The translations under genes and the position numbers were made by a program. 64,000 nt of DNA from Herbiconiux daphne (GTDB taxonomy: Bacteria; Actinomycetota; Actinomycetes; Actinomycetales; Microbacteriaceae). Location of the stretch: the NCBI RefSeq assembly GCF_024979295.1, contig NZ_JANLCJ010000007.1, positions 1-64,000 of the forward strand, given 5' to 3'. Position 1 is the first letter of the stretch, and each line of letters opens with the position of its first letter. Of this stretch, positions 36,344 through 44,424 are shown piece by piece. A model generated the notes under the pieces. The model made no database searches. It was not told the origin of the DNA and was given only the letters and a program-made list of their open reading frames with translations.

Positions 36344-36462
36344 CGTCTGGGTTCGAGCCCGGCGACCGCGATCGCGAGCTCGTGGCCACGGGCGCGGTCG
36401 AGCGCGGTGAGAATTTCGGCTATCCTTGTTGAGGCGTCGAACACGGAAACGTGTCCACCAAT

Positions 36463-36536
36463 CGGGGTGTGGCGCAGCTTGGTAGCGCGCCTCGTTCGGG
36501 ACGAGGAGGTCGTGGGTTCGAATCCCGCTACCCCGA
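36463..36536 (+). tRNA. tRNA-Pro(CGG)
   Basis: Acceptor CGGGGTG pairs with TACCCCG plus discriminator A. D arm GGCGCAGCTTGGTAGCGC, anticodon stem-loop CCTCG-TTCGGGA-CGAGG (anticodon 36497-36499), T arm GTGGGTTCGAATCCCGC. CCA not encoded. Decodes CCG. Confidence 0.97.
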
Positions 36537-36556
36537 CACACAGGTAACACAACGAG

Positions 36557-36593
36557 AAGCCGGCCGGAGAGATGATCTCCGGCCGGCTTTCTT
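36557..36593 (+). terminator. Terminator of tRNA-Pro
   Basis: Stem AAGCCGGCCGGAGA/TCTCCGGCCGGCTT (36558-36589) with a tight loop followed by TCTTC, 20 bp after the tRNA. Confidence 0.9.
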
Positions 36594-36735
36594 CATGTCA
36601 CGTGCGAGCGGCGCGGAATGCACCCCCTTTTCGCGGGCGACGTTCAGCCGCAACGCGGCGATTCTGCAGGGCCGTCGCAGGATGCGAGGCCTACTCTCTT
36701 CTCAGAACGCGCACCCCGCGCGTCAGGAGGTCACC

Positions 36736-36846
36736 ATGGAGTTCATCGCCATAGCCGCCGCGGTCGCCGCGGTGTGGCTCGCCGGTGCCACCGCGGTCGC
36801 TGTCATCGTCGGCCGGTCGATCACCCTCCGCGACCGCGTGCACTGA
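36736..36846 (+). CDS. 36-residue single-helix membrane protein
   Basis: ATG 36736 has a perfect AGGAGGT 4-10 nt upstream (36725-36731). The product is MEFIAIAAAVAAVWLAGATA and continues to a short basic tail GRSITLRDRVH, i.e. one membrane helix, N-out or N-in unclear. Longer in-frame extensions upstream lack ribosome sites. Too short to classify, but the strong ribosome site makes it credible. Confidence 0.75.
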   Translation: MEFIAIAAAVAAVWLAGATAVAVIVGRSITLRDRVH

Positions 36847-36870
36847 CCGCGCCCTCAGCCCTCGACGGGA

Positions 36871-36922
36871 CGATCTGAACGGTCGATCTGACGGGTCGAT
36901 CTGAACGGTCGATCTGACGGGT
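36871..36922. repeat. 26-bp exact tandem duplication
   Basis: CGATCTGAACGGT and CGATCTGACGGGT alternate: two identical 26-bp units, 36871-36896 and 36897-36922, each built of two 13-bp half-units. It lies between the small membrane protein and the next convergent gene's stop. Confidence 0.9.
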
Positions 36923-36925
36923 GCC

Positions 36926-37261
36926 CTACGACGGAGTGTCGAAGTCGAACCGGTCGAACTCCGCGGCCGTCACAGCCGATGCCCGGGGCAGGTCGAGCAG
37001 CCGGGTGCGCTTCACGAGGTCGTCGACGAGCTTCACGTCTTGCGGGTCGTCGTAGGGCGAGTCGATGTGCCGGCTGATGAACTGGCTCGCCGGGCCGATC
37101 ACGAGCTGCACGGAGTTCGGGCGCCCGTCTTCTTCGATCACCGGGATCTCGACGGTCTCGGCCTTCTCGTTCTGGCCGAGCGCAGCCGCGAGCTGCAGCA
37201 GAGCGTCGGCGATGGCGTCAGCCGTGGCGAACGTCAATCCTGCATATGTGACACTCTTCAT
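36926..37261 (-). CDS. Hypothetical protein, 111 residues
   Basis: Starts at ATG 37261. The sequence begins MKSVTYAGLTFATADAIADA and has a central EIPVIEEDGRPNSVQLVIGP. It is soluble and acidic, with no cysteine or membrane segment. I do not recognise the family; the layout of an N-terminal helix and beta hairpin resembles small nucleotide- or protein-binding modules, but that is weak. It lies alone on the minus strand 62 bp downstream of the membrane protein gene. Confidence 0.7.
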   Translation of the reverse strand: MKSVTYAGLTFATADAIADALLQLAAALGQNEKAETVEIPVIEEDGRPNSVQLVIGPASQFISRHIDSPYDDPQDVKLVDDLVKRTRLLDLPRASAVTAAEFDRFDFDTPS

Positions 37262-37323
37262 GTGTCAACCCTGCCCCCGGCGCCCATGGGCAGCAACCCC
37301 GCCGGCGCACTGGTAGCGAGCGA

Positions 37324-38106
37324 TCACACCTGGGTGACGAGTCGCAGGGTGATGTCGAACACCGTGCCGGCCACGACGATCACCGAGGTGAGCCCGCCGC
37401 CGGCGAGCAGCAGCAGGGGGTTGGCGAGACCCACGATGAGCCGGTGCGAGCGCGGGCTCTCGCTCAAGAAGCTGTGCGGCATCCGGGTGTGACGCGGCCG
37501 CCGGGCCACACCGCGCAGTCGAAGCAGGAAGTAGGAGCAGCGCACCGTGAGAATCACGAGCAACAGCGATGCCACGAGGGGCACGGATGCACCGAGCAGG
37601 TAGAGCCCGTCGTTGATCGCCCGCGAGTCGCTGTCGTCGTCGAGCGTCGGCAGCACCAGCGCGAGCACGGTGCTCACGACCACCGACAGCGTCCACACGC
37701 CGAAGCCGAACACGACGGCGAAGAAGCGCGTGAGAAAGTGCCCCAGCACCGACGGTTCGCGCGCGAGGTGCGACTCGGGTGTGCGCCACAGGCAGATCGC
37801 ACCGGCCACGATCGTCGGCAGCCCGGCTACCACGCTGATGCCGACCCAGATCAGGATGTGCCAGTCGAACAGATCGGCCGGCACGAGCAGCAGCGCCCAG
37901 GCCACGAACCAGATCCAGCCGACCGCGAAGGCGTGGTCGACCACCCAGTCCGGATGCCGCCCTTCCACCCGCGCGGCGACCCGATCGATCACGGGGTCGC
38001 GCCGGGCGCGGGGCGCCGCGGGGTGCTCTCCGGGCACGGGATTCAACGGGGCCTCGCCCGCGGCCGCGCCGCCGGCGGGCTGCCCGGTCACGTCGGGATG
38101 CGTCAC
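37324..38106 (-). CDS. Multi-pass membrane protein of unknown function
   Basis: 260 residues. A Pro/Ala-rich cytoplasmic head of about 55 residues precedes five hydrophobic segments: FAVGWIWFVAWALLLVPADL, ILIWVGISVVAGLPTIVAGA, FFAVVFGFGVWTLSVVVSTV, YLLGASVPLVASLLLVILTV and LLLLAGGGLTSVIVVAGTVF. It belongs to DUF6264-like actinobacterial membrane proteins by layout. It follows the lipoprotein gene by 19 bp on the same strand, so they likely share a transcript. Confidence 0.75.
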   Translation of the reverse strand: MTHPDVTGQPAGGAAAGEAPLNPVPGEHPAAPRARRDPVIDRVAARVEGRHPDWVVDHAFAVGWIWFVAWALLLVPADLFDWHILIWVGISVVAGLPTIVAGAICLWRTPESHLAREPSVLGHFLTRFFAVVFGFGVWTLSVVVSTVLALVLPTLDDDSDSRAINDGLYLLGASVPLVASLLLVILTVRCSYFLLRLRGVARRPRHTRMPHSFLSESPRSHRLIVGLANPLLLLAGGGLTSVIVVAGTVFDITLRLVTQV

Positions 38107-38125
38107 CGGCTGGTCGACCGGAACG

Positions 38126-38575
38126 CTACTTCGCCGCGGCGGTGACCGTGACGGTGAACGACACGCTCGCGTCGGTGGTCGGGTTCGACATCACGACGTC
38201 GGTGGTGCCTTCGGCCAGCGGCTTGATGCCCGGGTTGAACTGAGCGCTGCCGTCGTCTTTGCCGGGGATGAACTCGGCCACCGACTCGTCGGAGAGCTTC
38301 GCCGTCCACGCCATCACGTCGTCGCCGTCGGCCACCACGAGGTCGACGACGTTGTCGAGCGGAACCTCGACGGTCGTGCCGTCGATGTCGCTGAGCTCGA
38401 CGATCACGGGCGGCAGCGCCGAGTTCGAGGGCTCGCTCGTGGCACTCGGGCTGGTGGTCGTCGAGCCGCCCGAGCCCGAGTCGGCGCCGGAGCCCGACGA
38501 GCAGGCCGTGAGTCCGAGAACGGCCGCGCCCACGATGGCGAAGACCGAGAGAACCCGAGTCGTGGAGTGTTGCAT
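38126..38575 (-). CDS. Secreted lipoprotein with an Ig-like C-terminal domain
   Basis: 149 residues. The signal peptide ends in the lipobox LGLTAC, followed by a Ser/Gly/Thr-rich linker. The C-terminal 90 residues form a beta-rich domain ending VSFTVTVTAAAK, like the inhibitor-type Ig folds (chagasin-like) found in actinobacterial lipoproteins. Outer face of the membrane. No partner gene identifies its role. Confidence 0.75.
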   Translation of the reverse strand: MQHSTTRVLSVFAIVGAAVLGLTACSSGSGADSGSGGSTTTSPSATSEPSNSALPPVIVELSDIDGTTVEVPLDNVVDLVVADGDDVMAWTAKLSDESVAEFIPGKDDGSAQFNPGIKPLAEGTTDVVMSNPTTDASVSFTVTVTAAAK

Positions 38576-38627
38576 CTATGCCCCCTGGTGTTCAGATCTG
38601 ACGCGCTGAGCGTAGCATCCGCGGCAC

Positions 38628-39239
38628 TCAGGAACGGCTGAGCACACCGTGGGATTCTTCGAGATAACAGGCCCCGCAAAGCGACTCGTAAGTCACGTCT
38701 TCGCCGTCGATCGCGACCTGCGCGCCGTCGAACACGTAGCGGTCGCCGATCTTGCGGGCGTTGAAGATGGCCTTGCGCCCGCAGCGGCAGATGGTCTTCA
38801 GTTCTTCGAGGCTGTGAGCCACCTCGAGCAACCGGATGCTGCCCGGAAAGCCCGCCGTCTGAAAGTCGCTCCGGATGCCGTAGGCAATCACCGGCACGCC
38901 GTCCATGATGGCGATGCGCAAGACGTCGTCGACCTGCTCGGGCGTCAGGAACTGCGCTTCGTCGATCAACAGGCAACTGACGTCGACGCCCGTGTCGAGC
39001 ACCACCTGATCGCGGCGATCGGCGAACTCCTGCCGCACGTCGGTGTCGGGGGCGATGAGAAAGTCGACGTCGCGGGTGACGCCGAGGCGCGAGACGATCT
39101 GCAGGTCGCCCTTCGTGTCGATGGCGGGCTTCGCGATCAGCACCTGCTGGCCGCGCTCCTCATAGTTGTAGGCGGCCTGCAGCATCGAGGTGCTCTTGCC
39201 GCTGTTCATCGCTCCATACCGGAAATACAGTTTCGCCAC
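38628..39239 (-). CDS. tdk: Thymidine kinase, type II
   Basis: 203 residues. Salvages thymidine to dTMP. P-loop RYGAMNSGKSTSM, LLIDEAQFLT with the catalytic Glu, and the lasso zinc cysteines CRCGRKA ... CGAC near the C terminus are intact. Complements the thymidylate kinase encoded at 12.0-12.7 kb. It is monocistronic, on the minus strand. Confidence 0.94.
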   Translation of the reverse strand: MAKLYFRYGAMNSGKSTSMLQAAYNYEERGQQVLIAKPAIDTKGDLQIVSRLGVTRDVDFLIAPDTDVRQEFADRRDQVVLDTGVDVSCLLIDEAQFLTPEQVDDVLRIAIMDGVPVIAYGIRSDFQTAGFPGSIRLLEVAHSLEELKTICRCGRKAIFNARKIGDRYVFDGAQVAIDGEDVTYESLCGACYLEESHGVLSRS

Positions 39240-39396
39240 GCGACAACCTTATGCCTCTCGAGATCGGCGACGGCCGTGGAGTGAATTGCCCGCGAATGTG
39301 CGGGATATTCACACATTCGGAGCGCACCATTGACTCATCAGTTCACCCGAATTGCAGACCGTGGCGTGCCGACTCCCCATCCTCGCGCCCGGTCGT

Positions 39397-39444
39397 GTGG
39401 CCGGCCGCCCGGTTCCCCATCCGCAGGCGGCCGGCCACCTTTTT
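39397..39444 (+). terminator. Strong hairpin with T-run on the plus strand
   Basis: A perfect 13-bp stem GTGGCCGGCCGCC/GGCGGCCGGCCAC (39397-39409 with 39426-39438) followed by CTTTTTG on plus. There is no plus-strand gene upstream, so it may instead serve the minus-strand radical SAM gene as a U-less terminator. The rest of the 235-bp gap between that gene and tdk holds nothing I can identify. Confidence 0.75.
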
Positions 39445-39474
39445 GTCGAGGCAGCCGCTCGCGATCGGGCGCCC

Positions 39475-40533
39475 TCAGAAGAGCATCGGCTGCGAGTCGC
39501 CGACCGGCCCGAAGCTCGGCACCGCGAGCGTGTCGGCCCGCCCAGGAGGCGCCACTCCCCCGGTGACACCCGACGGCCGGCCTCGGTTGAGCCCGTGCTT
39601 GCGCACGATCGGCTTCATGCGAGCGGCGAGCCACTCGCGGTATTCGACCGGCGCGTAGGTGCCCTTGGCATAGAGGCGCGCGTAGGCCGACACGAGCTGC
39701 GGATGCTCGCGGCTGAGCCAGGCCATGAACCACTGCTTCACTCCCGGCTTCAGGTGCAGGGCGGAATAGACCACGCTCGACGCCCCCGCGGCTGCGGCCA
39801 GGCCCAGCGCGTGATCGAGGTGCTCGGTGGTGTCGGTGAGGAAGGGCAGAATCGGCATCAGGAAGACCTGGCAGTCGAGCCCCTTCTCGCGCACGGCGGT
39901 CACCGTCGCGAGCCGGGCCTTGGTGGTGGGCGTGCCCGGCTCGATCGACTGCTGCAACTCGTCGTCGTAGACCGCGATCGACATGGCCAGGCTCACCGGC
40001 ACCACCTGCGAGGCCTCGGCGATGAGATCGAGATCGCGGCGCATCAGCGAACCCTTGGTGAGAATGGAGAAGGGGGTGCCCGACCCGGCGAGCGCACGGA
40101 TGATCGACGGCATCAGCGCGTAGCGCCCCTCGGCCCGCTGATAGGGGTCGGTGTTGGTGCCGAGCGCCACCGACGGGTGCTGCCACGACTTCTTGGCCAC
40201 CTCGCGCTCGAGCACCTCGCCCACGTTCACCTTGACGATGATCTGCTGGTCGAAGTCTTTGCCCGCGTCGAGCTCGAGGTAGGTGTGGGTGGGTCGGGCG
40301 AAACAGTAGACGCAGGCGTGCGAGCAGCCGCGGTAGGGATTGATCGTCCACGCGAACGGCATCATCGTGCTGGCGCCCGACACGTGGTTCAACGCGCTCT
40401 TGGCGAGCACCTCGTGAAAGGTCATGCCGGCGAACTCGGGGGTCTGCACCGAGCGCACCAGATTGTTCAGCCGCGCCAGACCCGGCAGGGTCGAGGGCGT
40501 CTCGGAGTCGAGGGTCTGGCCGTTCCAACGCAT
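39475..40533 (-). CDS. Rv2578c-family radical SAM protein
   Basis: 352 residues. A 4Fe-4S radical SAM site is seen in NPYRGCSHACVYCFAR; the Cys spacing C-x3-C-x2-C is exact. GTNTDPYQRAEGRYALM and ILTKGSLMRRD follow, typical of the SplB-like Rv2578c family. The C-terminal 50 residues are proline/glycine-rich. Start ATG 40533 lies 7 bp behind a LexA-like palindrome, so SOS control is likely. A role in DNA-damage response is inferred from the operator and the family's relation to spore photoproduct lyase. Confidence 0.9.
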   Translation of the reverse strand: MRWNGQTLDSETPSTLPGLARLNNLVRSVQTPEFAGMTFHEVLAKSALNHVSGASTMMPFAWTINPYRGCSHACVYCFARPTHTYLELDAGKDFDQQIIVKVNVGEVLEREVAKKSWQHPSVALGTNTDPYQRAEGRYALMPSIIRALAGSGTPFSILTKGSLMRRDLDLIAEASQVVPVSLAMSIAVYDDELQQSIEPGTPTTKARLATVTAVREKGLDCQVFLMPILPFLTDTTEHLDHALGLAAAAGASSVVYSALHLKPGVKQWFMAWLSREHPQLVSAYARLYAKGTYAPVEYREWLAARMKPIVRKHGLNRGRPSGVTGGVAPPGRADTLAVPSFGPVGDSQPMLF

Positions 40534-40537
40534 GATG

Positions 40538-40561
40538 ACATTCGAACATACTTTCGAATGT
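40538..40561. promoter_or_regulatory. LexA-like operator before the radical SAM gene
   Basis: A 9-bp dyad ACATTCGAA/TTCGAATGT with a 6-bp spacer. It contains TCGAACATACTTTCGA, one mismatch from the actinobacterial SOS box TCGAAC-N4-GTTCGA. It ends 4 bp before the start codon. Confidence 0.75.
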
Positions 40562-40575
40562 CGGTCAAGCGCTCG

Positions 40576-40962
40576 TCAGGCCTGATAGAGCTCGAGCGGC
40601 AGGCCGTCGGGGTCGAAGAAGAACATCATGGCCTTGCCGGTGTGCGGGTCGGTGCGCAGCTCGTCACAGCGCACGCCCTTGCTCAGCAACTCGGCCCGCG
40701 CATCCGCCACCGAATCGACCTCGAACGCCAGGTGGCGAAGACCGGTGGCCTCGGGCCAGCTCGCCCGGAGCGGCGGGTCGGGAAACGAGAACAGCTCGAT
40801 CAGGTACTGCCCGTTGAGTGCGAGATCTCCCATCCACGAGTCGCGCTCGGCCCGGTAGACCTCGCTCAGCAGCTCACAGCCCAGAACGTCGAGGTAGAAG
40901 GCCTTCGAGCGGTCGTAGTCGGTGGCGATGACGGCGATGTGGTGCACCCGGTTCAGTTTCAC
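40576..40962 (-). CDS. VOC-family protein (glyoxalase-like)
   Basis: 128 residues, a full single VOC domain. It begins LNRVHHIAVIATDYDRS and ends DPDGLPLELYQA; metal ligands are the first His (HHIAV), the central His (RHLAFEVD) and the terminal Glu (LELYQ). Closest to GloA2/YaeR-type lactoylglutathione-lyase-like proteins. It is separated from the radical SAM gene by a gap that holds the LexA-like box. Confidence 0.85.
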   Translation of the reverse strand: MKLNRVHHIAVIATDYDRSKAFYLDVLGCELLSEVYRAERDSWMGDLALNGQYLIELFSFPDPPLRASWPEATGLRHLAFEVDSVADARAELLSKGVRCDELRTDPHTGKAMMFFFDPDGLPLELYQA

Positions 40963-40995
40963 GCTGACGATTCAAGCACGCCCGTTAACGATTTA

Positions 40996-41028
40996 GCGGG
41001 ATGAGAGGACCCGATACTCTCATCCCGC
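40996..41028. other. 12-bp perfect inverted repeat of unknown role
   Basis: GCGGGATGAGAG/CTCTCATCCCGC (40996-41007 with 41017-41028), loop of 9. No T-run. It lies 34 bp before the VOC gene's start and 215 bp before a small plus-strand gene, so an operator or a 5' RNA hairpin is as likely as a terminator. The rest of the 280-bp gap (40963-41242) has nothing else I can name. Confidence 0.7.
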
Positions 41029-41242
41029 AAGGAGACGTCAACGGACCTGCCATGTTGAGCCGTTACCCTTACGGCCATGAACCAGGCCCGCGCACGACGT
41101 CCCCGTTGGCCTCACATTACACGGTCGACGTGACCGCTGTCGTCGGTCGAGCTGACAGATTCCGCGCGAGAAGAGCAACCGTGCGCACATTCTTATTCTT
41201 CTCGTAACACGACGATCATGTGACCCGGATAATCTCAGTGCT

Positions 41243-41485
41243 GTGAACGAGATAGTGATCCATCGAAAGACAGACACCATCGCTACGCTCTGCCGTGCCG
41301 GGGAGGATCCGGAGACGAGCATCCCGCTCGCCACCGTCTACCTCTTGAAAGACGGCTGGCACATGAAGCTCACGCATCGGCATGATCGATTCGCGTGGTC
41401 GGGGCCCTACGAGACGCCCGACGACGCCATCGAGCGCTACACGCCTGCCGATGTCACCGGGCCGATTCTGCGCATAGCGGTCTGA
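41243..41485 (+). CDS. Hypothetical protein, 80 residues
   Basis: GTG start at 41243. The protein begins MNEIVIHRKTDTIATL and ends VTGPILRIAV. No signal or membrane segment; Trp/His/Arg-rich middle part (HMKLTHRHDRFAWSGPYE). I do not recognise it. It converges with the ABC-F gene 69 bp away. Confidence 0.55.
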   Translation: MNEIVIHRKTDTIATLCRAGEDPETSIPLATVYLLKDGWHMKLTHRHDRFAWSGPYETPDDAIERYTPADVTGPILRIAV

Positions 41486-41554
41486 TCCCGACTCACGGCG
41501 ACGCACCTGGGGTGGGTGCGCTGGTGGAGTGCGGCCTTTGGGCGACGAGCACGC

Positions 41555-43306
41555 TCAGAGCGCCAGCACCTGTCCGGTCCAGCGCCGGCGCAGCCATCGG
41601 TCGTGACTCGCCACGACCACAGCGCCCGGGTAGTCGCCGAACGCGTCTTCCAGCTCTTCGGCGAGAGCGAGCGACAGATGGTTGGTCGGCTCGTCGAGCA
41701 GAAAGACGTGCGGCGGCCGGGCGACGATGAGCGCGAGCGCGAGCCGGCGCTGCTGCCCCACCGACAGCACGCCCACCGCGCGGTCGATGTCGCGCGGCGC
41801 GATCAGTCCGAGTGACGTGAGGGGCACCCGCTCGGCCAGCCCCTCGCCCACCGCGGCCCGGTAGATCGCGCGCGGCGAGGCATCCGGGGCGGTGAATCGC
41901 ACGTCTTGTGCGAGCAGCCCCACGCGCAGGCCTTTGCGCCGGCGCACCGTTCCCCCGTCGAGCCGGGCCACGGATGCCGCGTGCCCCTCCCGCTCGAGGG
42001 CGCCCCCGCTCGCTCCCGCCAGCAGCCCCAGCAGCGTCGACTTGCCCGCCCCGTTCCGGCCCGTGACGAGCACGCGCGACCGCGCCTCGATCGCGAGCGA
42101 CACCGGCGCGAGCCTGCCGTCGACCCGGCCGTCGTCGACCGCGAGAATGACACCCTCGTCGGGCAGCAGGTGCGACCCGCCCGGAATGCCCGCGAACGTG
42201 AGCGGCGTGGGCGGCTTCGCCACCTGCTCGCCGGTCGGCTGGTCGAGCCGCCCGCGGGCGTTGCGCACGCGCCGGGCGATCTGCCCCTGCACGCGACCGG
42301 CCGTGGCATCGCGATTCAGCTTCTCGTTGTCGCGTGGGGCGCGGTCGTGCGCGATCTGGCGGCTGGTGACGTCGACCGACGTGCGCAGTCGGCCGAGTTC
42401 CTGTTGCTCGGCGTCGTGCCGGCGCTGCCAGCGGTCGCGGTCGGCCGCCTTCACGGCGAGGTAGTCGCTGAACCCGCCGCCGTAGCGCCGGGCGCCGTCG
42501 CTCGACCCGGGATCGATGTCGACCAGCGCCGTCGCCACCTCGTCGAGGAAGGCACGGTCGTGGCTCGCGAACACCACCGGGCCGTGCCACTCAACCAGGG
42601 TGCTGCGCAGCCACTCGGCGGCCTGGTCGTCGAGGTGGTTGGTGGGCTCGTCGAGAAGCAGAGCGCTCGGCGCCTCGAGCAGCAGGGCGCCGAGCGCGAG
42701 CCGCGAGCGCTGACCGCCGCTGATCTCGTCGATGCGCCGGGCGAGCGGGATGCCGCGGAGCCCCAGCCCGTCGAGGATGCCGTCGCGTCGCGCGTCGATG
42801 CTCCAGACCTCGAGTCGCTCGGCCCGCTCCAGCGCCGCCGCGTAGCGCGACCCCGCGTCGTGCGCCGCCGCGTAGCGCGACTCCGCGTCGTGTGACTCCG
42901 CGCAGCCCGACTCCGCGCAGCCCGACTCCGCGTCTGGGATGCCCTCGGCGAGCGCCAGCCCCGCCGCCTCGAGTTCACGCTCGGCGGCCCGCGCGGGCGC
43001 CATGGCGTGCTCGAGCACGTCGTGCAGCGTCTGCGACAGCGCGAACGGCAACTCCTGCCGCAGAAGACCCACAGATGCCGGGCGCACCACGGTGCCGGCA
43101 TCCGGGCTCTCCACGCCCGCCAGCAGGCGCAGCAGTGTCGACTTTCCGGCGCCGTTCTCGCCGATCACGCCGACGCGCTCCGCGGCGTCGACCACGAGCG
43201 TCACGTCGGTGAGCACCCGGCGGTCGCCGTAGGAGCGCGAGACGCCCTCGGCGCGGAAGTGCGCGAGCGAAACATGCGCAGTGATGGATGTCGTCTTCGG
43301 GGCCAC
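41555..43306 (-). CDS. ABC-F ATPase, antibiotic-resistance type
   Basis: 583 residues, two nucleotide-binding domains and no membrane segment. Walker A motifs are GENGAGKST and GRNGAGKST. Signature motifs are SGGQRSR and the variant SVGQQRR; Walker B/DEPTNHL occurs twice. The interdomain linker (about residues 255-350) is the part that reaches the ribosome. Such proteins release antibiotics from the 50S subunit or act in translation. Expression control by a leader peptide and hairpin upstream favours a resistance role. The first domain carries an insertion of short repeats (42841-42930: Ala-Glu-Ser-Gly-Cys and Ala-Glu-Ser-Arg-Tyr units) between Walker A and the signature. Start is GTG 43306. 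Confidence 0.86.
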   Translation of the reverse strand: MAPKTTSITAHVSLAHFRAEGVSRSYGDRRVLTDVTLVVDAAERVGVIGENGAGKSTLLRLLAGVESPDAGTVVRPASVGLLRQELPFALSQTLHDVLEHAMAPARAAERELEAAGLALAEGIPDAESGCAESGCAESHDAESRYAAAHDAGSRYAAALERAERLEVWSIDARRDGILDGLGLRGIPLARRIDEISGGQRSRLALGALLLEAPSALLLDEPTNHLDDQAAEWLRSTLVEWHGPVVFASHDRAFLDEVATALVDIDPGSSDGARRYGGGFSDYLAVKAADRDRWQRRHDAEQQELGRLRTSVDVTSRQIAHDRAPRDNEKLNRDATAGRVQGQIARRVRNARGRLDQPTGEQVAKPPTPLTFAGIPGGSHLLPDEGVILAVDDGRVDGRLAPVSLAIEARSRVLVTGRNGAGKSTLLGLLAGASGGALEREGHAASVARLDGGTVRRRKGLRVGLLAQDVRFTAPDASPRAIYRAAVGEGLAERVPLTSLGLIAPRDIDRAVGVLSVGQQRRLALALIVARPPHVFLLDEPTNHLSLALAEELEDAFGDYPGAVVVASHDRWLRRRWTGQVLAL

Positions 43307-43311
43307 GGGGG

Positions 43312-43347
43312 CCGCCCTTCTCGAGAGTGAGAACTCCCGCCGGGCGG
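43312..43347 (-). promoter_or_regulatory. Hairpin over the ABC-F ribosome site
   Basis: On the minus strand CCGCCC and TTCTC pair with GAGAA and GGGCGG. The downstream arm GAGAAGGGCGG contains the only purine-rich ribosome site (AAGGG) before GTG 43306, so translation would be blocked when the hairpin forms. Confidence 0.65.
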
Positions 43348-43358
43348 TGCACGGATCG

Positions 43359-43403
43359 TCAGATCAGAACGTGCGGCCTCGGGCGCGGGACGGAGGGCGT
43401 CAT
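43359..43403 (-). CDS. 14-residue leader peptide of the ABC-F gene
   Basis: ATG at 43403 opens MTPSVPRPRPHVLI and stops at 43359, 12 nt before the ribosome-site hairpin. A -10-like TAGCCT (43426-43421, minus strand) about 17 nt upstream of the ATG predicts a very short or leaderless mRNA. The Pro/Arg-rich sequence is prone to ribosome stalling, as in known drug-induced attenuators. Role inferred from layout. Confidence 0.6.
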   Translation of the reverse strand: MTPSVPRPRPHVLI

Positions 43404-43482
43404 CTCTTCATAGCCCCACGAGGCTAACATCCCGGCCCGACCCCTTCAACCCCCGGCGTGCCCTAGCCCCGGCTCGCTCGCC

Positions 43483-44424
43483 CTAGCCCCCGGCGCGCCT
43501 CGCGATGTCGTCGTGGGTGTAGCTCGCGGCCGGGTTGCGGCCGAGCTTGAATCGCAGCGCCGCGACGGCGAGGTGCCGCAGGTGCGTGAAGCGCCCCGCG
43601 CGCGTGACGCGGCCGCGCAGGCTGTAGGCATCGAGGTAGGCCACCCGCGGCGCCCAGATGGGGCGAGTGCGGCGGTTCGAGACTCCAGCGGTGAGGTGCA
43701 GAAAACCCTGGGTGGTGCCGATCGCGCTCGCGAGGTCGACGCCGGGCGAGATCGACGGGAGCGACACGCTCGAGCCGTCAGGGGCATCCGTGGTCATCGA
43801 CACCAGCCCGCGCAGGTCGCTGTAAGGAGGGATGTAGGGCAGAAAGCGGGAGTAGTCGACGGTCGCGGCGGCGATCTCGTCGAGGGGGGCCGTGTCGGAG
43901 AGGCCCATGAAGCGCTCGAAGGTCCAGCGGCTGTGCGGGGCGAACGCGGTGACGTGTGCGGCGAAGCCTACATTCACCACCAGCACGTCGGGGATGCCGA
44001 GCTCGCGTGCATGCCGGGCGATGGTGGTGCCGATCTCGGGGTGCGTGGTCTCCGACTCGTCGAACACCAGCGAGGCCCCCTCGAGGAACTCACCCACGTT
44101 CTCGACCGTGACCCCGTCGTGAAAGACGTTGACCACGGCGGCCGGGTTGATCGCCCGCACCTGTTCACGAAACACGTCGGCCTTCGACCGGCCGTAGGTG
44201 GCCGTGGTCGCGCCCGGCACCCGATTGGCGTTCTGCGGCTCGAAGTCTTCGGGGTCGGCGATGGCGAAGCTCGCCACCCCCATGCGAGCGAGCTTCGTGC
44301 CCACCTGAAAGCCGACGCCGCCGACGCCGGCGATGGCGACGCGGGCACCGATCAGCGCCTGTTGTTCCGCCTCACTCCAGAACCCGTAGTTGCGCGAGAA
44401 CTCTGGAGAGTCGACGGTCTTCAT
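43483..44424 (-). CDS. ThiF/MoeB/HesA-like adenylyltransferase without cysteines
   Basis: 313 residues. A Rossmann nucleotide site GARVAIAGVGGVGFQVG and the ATP-facing NANRVPGATTATYGRSKADV mark the E1-like ThiF fold. VNVGFAAHVTAFAP and the C-terminal half are specific to this subgroup. I see no cysteine at all, so the zinc CxxC pairs and thioester cysteine of classical E1 enzymes are missing; it should adenylate a C-terminal carboxylate without forming a thioester, as MccB does. Start ATG 44424 overlaps the stop of the acyltransferase gene (ATGA), so they form one operon. Partner substrate unknown; no ubiquitin-like protein gene is nearby. Confidence 0.75.
   Translation of the reverse strand: MKTVDSPEFSRNYGFWSEAEQQALIGARVAIAGVGGVGFQVGTKLARMGVASFAIADPEDFEPQNANRVPGATTATYGRSKADVFREQVRAINPAAVVNVFHDGVTVENVGEFLEGASLVFDESETTHPEIGTTIARHARELGIPDVLVVNVGFAAHVTAFAPHSRWTFERFMGLSDTAPLDEIAAATVDYSRFLPYIPPYSDLRGLVSMTTDAPDGSSVSLPSISPGVDLASAIGTTQGFLHLTAGVSNRRTRPIWAPRVAYLDAYSLRGRVTRAGRFTHLRHLAVAALRFKLGRNPAASYTHDDIARRAGG

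Noticed and set aside
36344..36380. T-arm-like CTGGGTTCGAGCCCGG before tRNA-Pro
   Set aside because: No matching acceptor, D arm or anticodon arm around it.
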